Source: Spongiihabitans sp965261425 (GTDB lineage Bacteria; Pseudomonadota; Gammaproteobacteria; Arenicellales; Poriferihabitantaceae). From it: DNA of 64,000 bases. A program made the position numbers and the translations under genes. The notes under the pieces are model-generated. The model was not told the DNA's origin. It did no database searches and saw only the letters and a list, made by a program, of their open reading frames with translations. Where the stretch lies: positions 806,001 to 870,000 of the forward strand of contig OZ253452.1 of NCBI GenBank assembly GCA_965261425.1, given 5' to 3'. Shown here in pieces: positions 36,570-44,909 of the stretch (its first letter is position 1; each line of letters starts with the position of its first letter).

Positions 36570-37069
36570 AACATTCTCCGGTTATAATTGTAGATAGGTT
36601 GGATAATTTAACTTCGGTGCATCCTCGTACTATTCGTGCTCAGATTTTTGGTTCAGGTTTTTGGTCTTGCACCAGATACTGTCCGCACTTGATGATGTTA
36701 ATGTACAAGGATGTACGGGCAAATAATTGCTCCTGCATTATTTGCACTTCCGCCATCCATGGCGGTCGTATGCCGGTTTTGCATCGTTACATGGATGTAA
36801 CTTATTAGAACAATGCAGGAGCAATTGTCGAGGAGCAAAAACCGGTAAAGCGGGTAGTAGGTGCGATACCTTATCAACAAGTTTAAAAACTTACTGGGGG
36901 CTACTGCATCACGACTACCCATCCAACCGCCGTTGGATAGGGTCCATTAAAAACCACTAAACGAGTTGATAATTTACCCGATTGGGATCATACGAGGGGG
37001 ATTTAGTGGGTTGGGTTTTCCACATGTAACACACGTCTCATTGGTCATGCTCATTGCCGAGTTACAGAA
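36570..37069. other. Gene-free region with nested inverted repeats beside the IS110 copy
   Basis: An outer pair AATTGCTCCTGCATT (36725-36739) and AATGCAGGAGCAATT (36812-36826) is perfect. Inside are two perfect hairpins, CCGCCAT-CC-ATGGCGG (about 36750-36765) and GTTACAT-GG-ATGTAAC (about 36785-36800). A further pair, CCGGTTTTGC and GCAAAAACCGG, straddles the outer arm. The segment 36986-37032 is a piece of the MITE-like repeat (GGGGGATTTAGTGGGTTGGG). The structured part is upstream of the IS110 gene, where IS110 elements encode a bridge RNA. Confidence 0.6.
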
Positions 37070-38185
37070 CTATTTATAAAGCAGTTTAATGTCGTTTTGA
37101 AAATCAATGCCAGCGGCTTTACAGGCGATTTGGATAATTTCTTCAATCGTTTTCCTACTATAATGTGTGTTAATCCAATACCCGGTGGACAGTTGACGAG
37201 AGCTACCTTTATAAGGTACAGGGTTGGCGTATAAATCGCGCTGTTCATGCGCCATCTGACGAATTTTCTTGCCGCCAGGAACACTTTGCATAAATTTATC
37301 CGGGAAAGAAGCATCCCGTCTTATCAGTTCCTCATAAACTTTGACCAAAGTATCAACACCATTGCGTGCTTCATGTCTCACACCGTGCAACTCAAAGCCT
37401 CCCAATCTTTTTGGGTGATTGTTCTTGGCATCTGTGGCTTCTATGGGTTTTGTATGTGTCGCCAAAACCGAAGCAGTCCGGCTGGGCGGTTGATACGCTA
37501 CCCCTTGCCCCGCCTGTTGCCCGATAAACTTCTTCACAACATCGGCATCCGGCGTAAAGCCGCATATATCTCCAACTTTATCTTGCACAAGCTCCATTAA
37601 ACGCGCATCGCATTCAGACAGCACCTGCACCCAGGCTTTCGGGAGGGCATCTTGAATGTCTTTAGCCCGGGCTTTATCACCATGATCTGCTTCAGCCGCC
37701 TTGATGGCTTGCCCGGAACACAGGTGCGAATAAAACAAATAACGCATCAAGCGGTTGACAGATTCTTCTGTTTCTCGGGCACAAATGTCCAATTTATACA
37801 CTTGGCGGTCTTGATAATCGCCCGCTTTCAGCGGCAAATAAAACTCCCATTCCTTGCCAGTGGTTATCACCGCAAGTGAAACGCCCGCATGGAAAACATA
37901 CTCAAACAACTGTTTTTCAGCACCCTCGGCAGAACCCGGCTGTTTTACCTCTATAATAACGGTTGGCTTCCCTTTGTGGAGCAACGCAATGTCCGCCTTT
38001 GAACGATTTAGTGCATACTCATAGCAAACCACAGCCGCATCATCAGTAGGCCATTCCAACTCGCGTAAAATTGGCTCCACCACTTGCCGAGAAATGCTCG
38101 CTTCATTCAGGTACACGCCATCCTGAAAGCCTGTTTTTATTAGCTCAACACGCGCCTTCAAGCGGTTGGACTCCTCAATGCTCAT
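37070..38185 (-). CDS. Stand-alone PD-(D/E)XK nuclease, HsdR N-terminal-like, possible defence gene
   Basis: A 371-residue protein whose N-terminal 160 residues match the type I restriction R-subunit N-terminal (HSDR_N) fold. The nuclease motif is complete: Asp65 in SKADIALL, then Glu79 and Lys81 in IIEVKQPG. No helicase motor follows, unlike a true HsdR. The C-terminal 100 residues (DTLVKVYEELIRRDASFPDK, QLSTGYWINTHYSRKTIEEI) form a separate domain that I do not recognise. No hsdM or hsdS is nearby. It could be a restriction or abortive-infection effector, or a DNA-repair nuclease. Confidence 0.75.
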   Translation of the reverse strand: MSIEESNRLKARVELIKTGFQDGVYLNEASISRQVVEPILRELEWPTDDAAVVCYEYALNRSKADIALLHKGKPTVIIEVKQPGSAEGAEKQLFEYVFHAGVSLAVITTGKEWEFYLPLKAGDYQDRQVYKLDICARETEESVNRLMRYLFYSHLCSGQAIKAAEADHGDKARAKDIQDALPKAWVQVLSECDARLMELVQDKVGDICGFTPDADVVKKFIGQQAGQGVAYQPPSRTASVLATHTKPIEATDAKNNHPKRLGGFELHGVRHEARNGVDTLVKVYEELIRRDASFPDKFMQSVPGGKKIRQMAHEQRDLYANPVPYKGSSRQLSTGYWINTHYSRKTIEEIIQIACKAAGIDFQNDIKLLYK

Positions 38186-38217
38186 AATTTTTACTCAACG
38201 AACTAAAGAAGACTCCA

Positions 38218-39750
38218 TTATAAAGGAATATTGCCATGCTTTTTCCACGGGTTCTGCAACGACTTTTCCCGCAACATCGCCAATGAGCGGCAGATGCGTT
38301 TGCGGGTGTCGCGAGGTAAAATGACATCGTCTATATAGCCACGTCTCCCTGCGACGAATGGGTTGGCAAATTTTATCCGATATTGTTCGGTTTTTTGTTC
38401 GAGTTTGGTTGCATCTTTGGCTTCTTTACGAAAAATAATCTCCACCGCGCCTTTAGGCCCCATGACCGCAATTTCCGCGCTGGGCCAGGCGAGATTGACA
38501 TCGCCGCGCAAGTGCTTGGATGCCATCACATCATAGGCACCGCCATAGGCTTTTCTGGTTATTAGCGTTATTTTAGGCACCGTGCATTCGGCGTAGGCAT
38601 AGAGTAGTTTCGCGCCGTGTTTGATGATGCCGCCGTATTCCTGAGCGGTTCCGGGCATAAATCCGGGCACATCCACAAAGGTAATCAGGGGAATATTAAA
38701 CGCATCGCAAAAGCGCACAAATCGCGCCGCTTTGATGGAAGCGTTGATGTCCAAACATCCTGCCAACACCATCGGTTGGTTGGCAACGATGCCAACTGTG
38801 CCGCCTTCCATTCTAGCAAAGCCGATAACAATGTTGCGCGCATAATTGGGTTGCAATTCAAAAAAATCGCCTTCATCAATCACCTTCACAATCAGCTCCT
38901 TAATATCATAAGGCAAACTGGGATTGTCTGGCACCAGCGTATCCAGTGAAATGTCCGTGCGACTCTGGCTGTCGGCAGTTTGGCGGTGGGGCGGTTTCTG
39001 CTTGTTATTCCCTGGCAGGAAGTTAAAAAATCGCCGCGTCATTAACAAGGCTTGTATATCATTCTCAAATGCTAAATCAGCAACGCCAGAACGACCGGTG
39101 TGGGTGGTCGCACCGCCTAAATCCTCTGCGGAGACTTCCTCGTGGGTCACGGTTTTCACCACATCCGGGCCGGTTACAAACATATATGAACTATCTTCTA
39201 CCATAAAAATGAAATCGGTAATCGCAGGCGAATAAACCGCGCCGCCCGCACAAGGTCCCATTATCAGGGAAATCTGTGGAATAACCCCAGAGGCGGAGAC
39301 ATTGCGCTGAAACACTTCCGCATAGCCACCCAAAGAAGCCACGCCTTCCTGAATCCGTGCGCCACCTGAATCGCTAATCCCAATAATCGGCGCACCGACT
39401 TTCATCGCTTGATCCATAACCTTACAAATTTTTTCTGCATTGGCTTCGGACAAAGAGCCACCAAACACAGTAAAGTCCTGACTATAAACAAACACAACGC
39501 GGCTGTTAATCGTACCGTAACCAACGACCACGCCATCACCGGGAATGGTCTTGCCCTGCATACTAAAATCGGCACAACGATGCTCGACAAAGATGTCCCA
39601 CTCCTCAAAACTGTCTTGGTCAAACAGCACTTCAATCCGTTCTCGGGCGGTGAGTTTGCCTTTGTCATGTTGTGCCTGAATGCGTTTTTTACCGCCCCCC
39701 AGTTTGGCAAGCGCGCGCTTTTTCTCCAACTGTTCGATTATTTCATACAT
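38218..39750 (-). CDS. pccB: Propionyl-CoA carboxylase beta subunit (carboxyltransferase)
   Basis: A 510-residue acyl-CoA carboxyltransferase that moves CO2 from biotin to propionyl-CoA, giving methylmalonyl-CoA. The N-terminal crotonase-like domain has GKLTARERIEVLFDQDSFEE and GDGVVVGYGTINSRVVFVYS; the glycine-rich oxyanion region is SDSGGARIQEGVASLGGYAE. The C-terminal half has FVDVPGFMPGTAQEYGGIIK and RKAYGGAYDVMASKHLRGD. The match is to PccB, not AccD. The biotin subunit PccA is not in the window. It follows scpA with a MITE-like repeat between. Confidence 0.93.
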   Translation of the reverse strand: MYEIIEQLEKKRALAKLGGGKKRIQAQHDKGKLTARERIEVLFDQDSFEEWDIFVEHRCADFSMQGKTIPGDGVVVGYGTINSRVVFVYSQDFTVFGGSLSEANAEKICKVMDQAMKVGAPIIGISDSGGARIQEGVASLGGYAEVFQRNVSASGVIPQISLIMGPCAGGAVYSPAITDFIFMVEDSSYMFVTGPDVVKTVTHEEVSAEDLGGATTHTGRSGVADLAFENDIQALLMTRRFFNFLPGNNKQKPPHRQTADSQSRTDISLDTLVPDNPSLPYDIKELIVKVIDEGDFFELQPNYARNIVIGFARMEGGTVGIVANQPMVLAGCLDINASIKAARFVRFCDAFNIPLITFVDVPGFMPGTAQEYGGIIKHGAKLLYAYAECTVPKITLITRKAYGGAYDVMASKHLRGDVNLAWPSAEIAVMGPKGAVEIIFRKEAKDATKLEQKTEQYRIKFANPFVAGRRGYIDDVILPRDTRKRICRSLAMLREKSLQNPWKKHGNIPL

Positions 39751-39770
39751 GTTATTTCATCGTTATTTGA

Positions 39771-39943
39771 TAATATGAGACCTTTACATCATTGTCGAAA
39801 TATGGCGAGACTGTATAAGAACCTCGGTCGCGTTATATATGGAAAACCCTTGCGGGTTTGGTTGTTTCACTGGATTCCTGCTCCCCGCCTACGCGGGGAC
39901 AGGCTTCGCAGGAAAGACGGATGTTGGGTTCTTGCACAGTCTC
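39771..39943 (+). repeat. MITE-like dispersed repeat, copy 8, with both inverted ends
   Basis: The core element at 39807-39943 is 137 bp: GAGACTGTATAAGAACC at the left and GGTTCTTGCACAGTCTC at the right are inverted repeats. Inside are GGAAAACCCTTGCGGGTTTG, CTGGATTCCTGC and a second hairpin CCCCGCCTACGCGGGG. GAGACCTTTACATCATT lies just outside to the left. It separates scpA from pccB. Confidence 0.88.
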
Positions 39944-39977
39944 AAACGACGCTCGTAATTCGTAATTCGTAAGTGGA

Positions 39978-42161
39978 CTATCGTTTCTTTTCCAACAAAT
40001 CCAATATTTCGCTGGCAGCATCGGGGATGTTTGTGCCTGGGCCAAAAATGGCGACCACACCAGATTGATACAATATATCATAGTCGCTCGGTGGAATTAC
40101 CCCACCACAAATAACCATAATATCATCACATTTTCCGGCGCGTAATGCCTTCATAACTGCTGGAACCAGCGTTCTGTGCCCAGCCGCCTGTGAGGAGATG
40201 CCGATAATATGCACATCGTTTTCTATCGCCTGATTGACCGCTTCTTGAGGTGTTTGGAATAGCGCACCAATATCCACATCAAACCCCATATCGGCAAATG
40301 CGGTGGCAATGGTTTTCGCGCCACGGTCATGCCCATCCTGCCCCAGCTTGACCACTAGCATTCGCGGACGGCGACCTTCTTGTCGCGCAAATAGGTCAAT
40401 TTTATCTTTTAGCATGGTAAATTGTTCATCGCCTTCATAGGCGGCACGATAGACCCCGCCCAGCGAACGGATTTGGGCGCGATGCCGATGATATACCTCT
40501 TCTAATGTATCAGAAATTTCCCCGACACTGGCGCGTGCTTTGGCAGCCTTGATTGTCACTGCCAGCAAATTGCCCTGCCCCGATTCGGCAATATCGCGCA
40601 ATTCATTCAGTGCAGCATCAACCTGAGCGCGGTCGCGGGATTGCCGGATTGCTTGCAACCGTTGAACTTGCGCGCTCCGCACTGCATTATTATCGACCAT
40701 CAGAATATCGACTTGTTGCTCCTCTTGCAACTGATAACGGTTGACCCCAACAATAATTTCCTCGCCTTGATCAATTCGTGCTTGTCGCTTTACTGAGGCT
40801 TCTTCGATGCGTAATTTGGGCAGTCCGGCTTCGACCGCTTTGGTCATGCCGCCCATTTGTTCCACTTCGTCAATCAGTTTACGCGCTTCAACGATTAAAC
40901 AATTGGTCAGGCTTTCGATATAATACGACCCGCCTAAAGGATCAATCACATCGCTTACACCGCTCTCATGTTGCAAAATCAATTGGGTGCTGCGAGCGAT
41001 ACGCGCCGAGTTTTCGGTTGGCAATGCCAGTGCTTCGTCGAAAGAATTGGTATGCAGGGATTGGGTTCCGCCCAAAACGGCAGCCAATGCTTCGAGGGTG
41101 GTGCGGACAATGTTGTTATACGGATCGCGACTGGTTAGGCTGACTCCCGATGTCTGGCAATGAGTACGCAGGATTTTGGAACGCGGGTCTTGTGGCGAGA
41201 AATAACTTTCCATCAATTCCGACCACAATGTTCGCGCCGCTCGTAACTTGGCAATTTCCATAAAGAAATTCATCCCAACCGCAAAGAAAAAGGACAATCT
41301 AGGGGCAAATTTATCAACTTCCATGCCGCTGTTGATTGCGGTGCGTACATATTCAATACCATCCGCCAGCGTATATGCCAATTCCTGCACAATCGTGGCA
41401 CCGGCTTCTTGCATGTGGTAGCCCGAAATAGAGATTGAATTAAAGCGTGGCATATTGTCCGCGGTGTAGGCAATGATGTCAGCAACAATTTTCATTGACG
41501 GTTTTGGCGGATAAATATAGGTGTTACGCACCATGAATTCTTTGAGAATATCATTTTGTAACGTGCCCGACAAAGCGGCTGGAGCCACGCCCTGCTCTTC
41601 TGCGGCGACAATAAACATCGCCATTATCGGTAGCACCGCGCCATTCATGGTCATTGACACCGACATTTTATCCAACGGGATTTGATCGAACAGAATTTTC
41701 ATGTCCTCAACCGAGTCAATGGCAACCCCCGCCTTGCCGACATCACCCTCCACACGCGGGTGATCCGAGTCATAACCACGATGAGTCGCAAGGTCAAAGG
41801 CAACCGACAATCCGGTTTGACCGCCTTTGAGATTGGCGCGATAAAACGCATTGGATTCCTCCGCAGTCGAAAATCCGGCATACTGGCGAATTGTCCACGG
41901 ACGACCGGCATACATGGTCGCCTTTGTGCCGCGTGTATAAGGCGCAAAACCGGGCATGGAATCGACAAATGATAATTGGTCCAAATCATCAGCACTGTAC
42001 AACGGCTTAAGCACGATGCCTTCTGGCGTCTGCCGATGAATATCCTCGACCGACCTGCCTTTCAACTCGGCTTGGGCAAGCCGCTGCCAATCCCTTGTGG
42101 TTTGAGATGTTGCTGGCTTTTGAGATGCGGATTTATCGGGTTTATTGGGCGATTTGACCAT
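39978..42161 (-). CDS. scpA: Methylmalonyl-CoA mutase, single-chain type
   Basis: A 727-residue coenzyme-B12 enzyme that interconverts (R)-methylmalonyl-CoA and succinyl-CoA. The N-terminal TIM-barrel has GTKATMYAGRPWTIRQYAGF and GLSVAFDLATHRGYDSDHPR. The C-terminal cobalamin domain has the base-on His motif DGHDRG in VVKLGQDGHDRGAKTIA near residue 606, then the G..SQAAGHRT and VICGGVIPPSDYDIL loops. It is like ScpA/MutB in length (E. coli 714). It runs into pccB, so propionyl-CoA can enter the TCA cycle. The epimerase and MeaB chaperone are not seen. Confidence 0.96.
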   Translation of the reverse strand: MVKSPNKPDKSASQKPATSQTTRDWQRLAQAELKGRSVEDIHRQTPEGIVLKPLYSADDLDQLSFVDSMPGFAPYTRGTKATMYAGRPWTIRQYAGFSTAEESNAFYRANLKGGQTGLSVAFDLATHRGYDSDHPRVEGDVGKAGVAIDSVEDMKILFDQIPLDKMSVSMTMNGAVLPIMAMFIVAAEEQGVAPAALSGTLQNDILKEFMVRNTYIYPPKPSMKIVADIIAYTADNMPRFNSISISGYHMQEAGATIVQELAYTLADGIEYVRTAINSGMEVDKFAPRLSFFFAVGMNFFMEIAKLRAARTLWSELMESYFSPQDPRSKILRTHCQTSGVSLTSRDPYNNIVRTTLEALAAVLGGTQSLHTNSFDEALALPTENSARIARSTQLILQHESGVSDVIDPLGGSYYIESLTNCLIVEARKLIDEVEQMGGMTKAVEAGLPKLRIEEASVKRQARIDQGEEIIVGVNRYQLQEEQQVDILMVDNNAVRSAQVQRLQAIRQSRDRAQVDAALNELRDIAESGQGNLLAVTIKAAKARASVGEISDTLEEVYHRHRAQIRSLGGVYRAAYEGDEQFTMLKDKIDLFARQEGRRPRMLVVKLGQDGHDRGAKTIATAFADMGFDVDIGALFQTPQEAVNQAIENDVHIIGISSQAAGHRTLVPAVMKALRAGKCDDIMVICGGVIPPSDYDILYQSGVVAIFGPGTNIPDAASEILDLLEKKR

Positions 42162-42183
42162 ATACTGTACCTAATTCAAGCAA

Positions 42184-42274
42184 TTATAGACCTTTACATA
42201 ATTCAAAAAACAATCGGAAGTATGTCGCTAAACTGATAACTGACAACTGCCAACTAATGACTGCCATCTACAAC
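42184..42274. repeat. Repeat scraps upstream of scpA
   Basis: ATAGACCTTTACATAATTC at 42186-42204 matches the string beside several MITE-like copies. A run of GATAACTGACAACTGCCAAC variants follows at 42234-42254. There is no gene in the gap. Confidence 0.55.
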
Positions 42275-43201
42275 TCAATACCCGCGCTTACGATTGATTT
42301 CATCGCTCAAAGGCGCGTCCGCAACGAGCGCGTTATAGTTATTGGCAACCTCCTCCAAATCATCCAGATGCCAACCGGAAATATGCGGTGTTATGGTGAT
42401 ATGCGGATGTTGCCATAATGGGCTGTCTGCCACTAACGGTTCCTGCACCACCACATCTAATATGGCATGTGCTAGATGCCCATCCAGCGCGGCAATCAAA
42501 TCCGGCTCGACAATCAACCTCCCCCGCCCTATGTTAATGAGCGTAGCACCCGGCTTCATGGCATTAAAGCGATGCGCATCAAATAAATTGATGGTCGCTG
42601 CGGTGGCAGGCAATATACAGATGACATAATCGGATTCTGCCAGCACGCCGTTAAGCATATCCAAACCCCAACGGCAGTCGATTCCGTCAAGCACTTTTTC
42701 CGTCCGGCTCCAACCAATCACACGAAACCCCAGCGATTGGAATAGGCTTGCTGTTGCCCCACCAATATGCCCCAATCCAAGCACAGCAACGGCAATATTA
42801 GCCGCCACTTGCGGGGCTTTGGGCTGCCATTTGCGTTTTAATTGATGCGCTTGGTGAAATTTGAAATTGAACATATCCGGCAACACAGATGCCAAACAAA
42901 ACTGTGCCATTTGCATCGCCGCTATGGCTGGTTTTAAGCGCGTTATGCGGATATTTTCAGGCATATCGGCATCCAACATCGTTTCAACCCCTGCGCCCAT
43001 TTTCTGAACCAATTCAAGATTCGGTAACTGCTTCACCAGTCCGGGACGCAATCGGTCACAGACCAGCATCACGACATCTTCAACCGCACCGAGATGCGGA
43101 TAAAATCGAATTTGATGAGCTGGAATCCCGCCGTTCAGTAACCTGACAAACGTCTGTTCGCTCATCCAGTTTTGATCGTTGATATCAACCAGGACTGTCA
43201 T
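42275..43201 (-). CDS. D-2-hydroxyacid dehydrogenase, glyoxylate/hydroxypyruvate reductase A-like
   Basis: A 308-residue NAD(P)H enzyme. The Rossmann nucleotide site is VAVLGLGHIGGATASLFQSL (about residues 138-157). The catalytic residues of the family are seen: Arg in INIGRGRLIVEPDLIAAL, Glu in VVQEPLVADSPLW, and His in TPHISGWH. GhrA-type proteins reduce glyoxylate or hydroxypyruvate; other 2-oxoacids are possible. It starts 16 bp after the URC4-like gene in the same direction, so both are one transcript. Confidence 0.9.
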   Translation of the reverse strand: MTVLVDINDQNWMSEQTFVRLLNGGIPAHQIRFYPHLGAVEDVVMLVCDRLRPGLVKQLPNLELVQKMGAGVETMLDADMPENIRITRLKPAIAAMQMAQFCLASVLPDMFNFKFHQAHQLKRKWQPKAPQVAANIAVAVLGLGHIGGATASLFQSLGFRVIGWSRTEKVLDGIDCRWGLDMLNGVLAESDYVICILPATAATINLFDAHRFNAMKPGATLINIGRGRLIVEPDLIAALDGHLAHAILDVVVQEPLVADSPLWQHPHITITPHISGWHLDDLEEVANNYNALVADAPLSDEINRKRGY

Positions 43202-43216
43202 TGTTGCACAACGTGC

Positions 43217-44494
43217 TTAAAAAACAGTATCGTCAGAAACCAAGTGGCGGTGCAGAGGGGGACGCAATCGCAGTGCAAGATCCCGCCCTGCTGCCCAAGT
43301 TCCCCCTTGCAATATTGCACACAATGGCAGTTGCTTTTCTGAAACATTGAGCATGGGGCGTAGCTCAATGGAAAGCCAATCCAGCAAATAGACCGTTAGT
43401 GCGCGCCATTCCACCACCGCATCAGAATCAATCGTCAATTTGGAATACAATAAACTTCGATCCAAGGGCTGCAACGAACCGGTATCGATAAACAAGCCAC
43501 CGTTACGATATTCCGCCAAACCGGTCAGCCGATCAAGATTGACAACTTCGATGTCCGCCCATTGCAATGGCTCAACCAGCGAGTAGGTTAGCCACTGCGA
43601 CAGTTTATGAAAGGGAATAATGCCAGCGGTTTCATCATTCGTGGTGAGCAACGAGTGATAACCACAATCCCCCAGATTCATGCCCGCGTAACGCTCGTCA
43701 CTATAGCCATGCGGGCACATTGCACCAAAGTGTTTTAAGACTATCGACAACACATCCGCGGCCTCAACAGAAACTTTGCCCAGAAAAGACTTTTTGGAAA
43801 GCGCAAGACATTCGTCAATCAAATTACTCGGGCGACTGTATAACTGATGTCCGGTGCGGTAATTTTTCAGTATAGACGCGAACCCTTGTAGCAAAGACAA
43901 TCGCTCATCAATGCCCGCCAGCGGGTTTTTATAGGAATACTGAAAGGTGCTGGCAAGGGTTTTCTGGGTGACCAATTTCAAACTATCCGCATCCATAATC
44001 CAGCATCTGACATGTTCAAATCGGGCAACATGGTTAAAAAATAAATCAATACTGGCGGCTGCCAAGCCTTCCGCTCCGGATAATAATTGTCCGCTGACCG
44101 GATCTTCAAACACCCATTTCTCACCCGTACTCGTACCCGTGCCCGCATCCAGCAACACACTCAGGAAGCCAAAATCAACCGCCGAACGCGCCAGCTCAAT
44201 TTTCTTGCCACTGAAGTTTTGCGTGTAATGTTGCCACAGGTTTGTCTCCCCAATATCAAAATGCCGCCATAGGCTATGAACGGGAATTTTTAGATCCGGA
44301 TAGTTTTTTAAGCAGGTATTTGCGACCAGTTTGACACATCGCCGAAAGTTGGTTTCATTGATAGAAAACCAGTTCGCCTGCCCGACCAGAGCACGTTCGC
44401 CAATCTGCCGACAACGTTGCCGCACTGTATCGGCACAAAACAATGTTTCAAATGCGTTAAAGTCATCAGAGGAGGATAGCAGTTGTGTATTCAA
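43217..44494 (-). CDS. URC4/Urg3-like protein (DUF1688), uracil catabolism
   Basis: A 425-residue protein of the DUF1688 family, of which fungal URC4 and Aspergillus Urg3 are founding members. The N-terminus LFCADTVRQRCRQIGERALV and CLKNYPDLKIPVHSLWRHFD are family marks, as are MCPHGYSDERYAGMNLGDCG and DRSLLYSKLTIDSDAVVEWR. The family acts in the URC pathway, which degrades uracil to urea and 3-hydroxypropionate; its enzyme chemistry is poorly defined. The paired hydroxyacid dehydrogenase could handle a semialdehyde or 2-oxoacid product, but this is inference. No URC1 (GTP cyclohydrolase II-like) or uracil phosphoribosyltransferase is in view. Confidence 0.85.
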   Translation of the reverse strand: MNTQLLSSSDDFNAFETLFCADTVRQRCRQIGERALVGQANWFSINETNFRRCVKLVANTCLKNYPDLKIPVHSLWRHFDIGETNLWQHYTQNFSGKKIELARSAVDFGFLSVLLDAGTGTSTGEKWVFEDPVSGQLLSGAEGLAAASIDLFFNHVARFEHVRCWIMDADSLKLVTQKTLASTFQYSYKNPLAGIDERLSLLQGFASILKNYRTGHQLYSRPSNLIDECLALSKKSFLGKVSVEAADVLSIVLKHFGAMCPHGYSDERYAGMNLGDCGYHSLLTTNDETAGIIPFHKLSQWLTYSLVEPLQWADIEVVNLDRLTGLAEYRNGGLFIDTGSLQPLDRSLLYSKLTIDSDAVVEWRALTVYLLDWLSIELRPMLNVSEKQLPLCAILQGGTWAAGRDLALRLRPPLHRHLVSDDTVF

Positions 44495-44750
44495 TATTTA
44501 TTCCAGACTCATGCCATATGTTTTATTAAGGTCATAATTCTGAAGATGTATCGCCTCCAATAAAATAACCAGCCGCTTTTTTGCATCCATTTAAACATGT
44601 GCATCCCATGGAATCGGGAATGGCGATTCTATGCACGATTTCGATACTCTGAAGGTTGCTCATTGTTGCATAAAGCATTATACATTCATTTTAGACATAG
44701 AATGCCTCCAAACTAGGAATTGTCACTGATTTTTCTGGATTACGGTTAAT
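44495..44750. other. Short gene-free region upstream of the URC4-like gene
   Basis: About 250 bp without coding potential; presumed promoter region for the leftward URC4-dehydrogenase pair. I see no recognised operator. Confidence 0.4.
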
Positions 44751-44892
44751 GAGGCTGTGCAAGAACCCCGCGCTAGGTCGCGTTACATGTGGAAAACCCT
44801 TGCGGGTTTGGTTGTTTTACTGGGTTCCCGCTCCCCGCCTACGCGGGGACAGGCTTCGCGAGAACGACAAAATATTGGTTTTTACACGACCC
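44751..44892 (+). repeat. MITE-like dispersed repeat, copy 9
   Basis: About 142 bp. The left end GAGGCTGTGCAAGAACC and a degenerate right end GGTTTTTACACGACC are inverted. The centre has GGAAAACCCTTGCGGGTTTG, TTCCCGC and the CCCCGCCTACGCGGGG hairpin as in copy 8. It abuts the end of IS1634 remnant B. Confidence 0.85.
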
Positions 44893-44909
44893 AGAAAGTC
44901 CCGCTTCCT

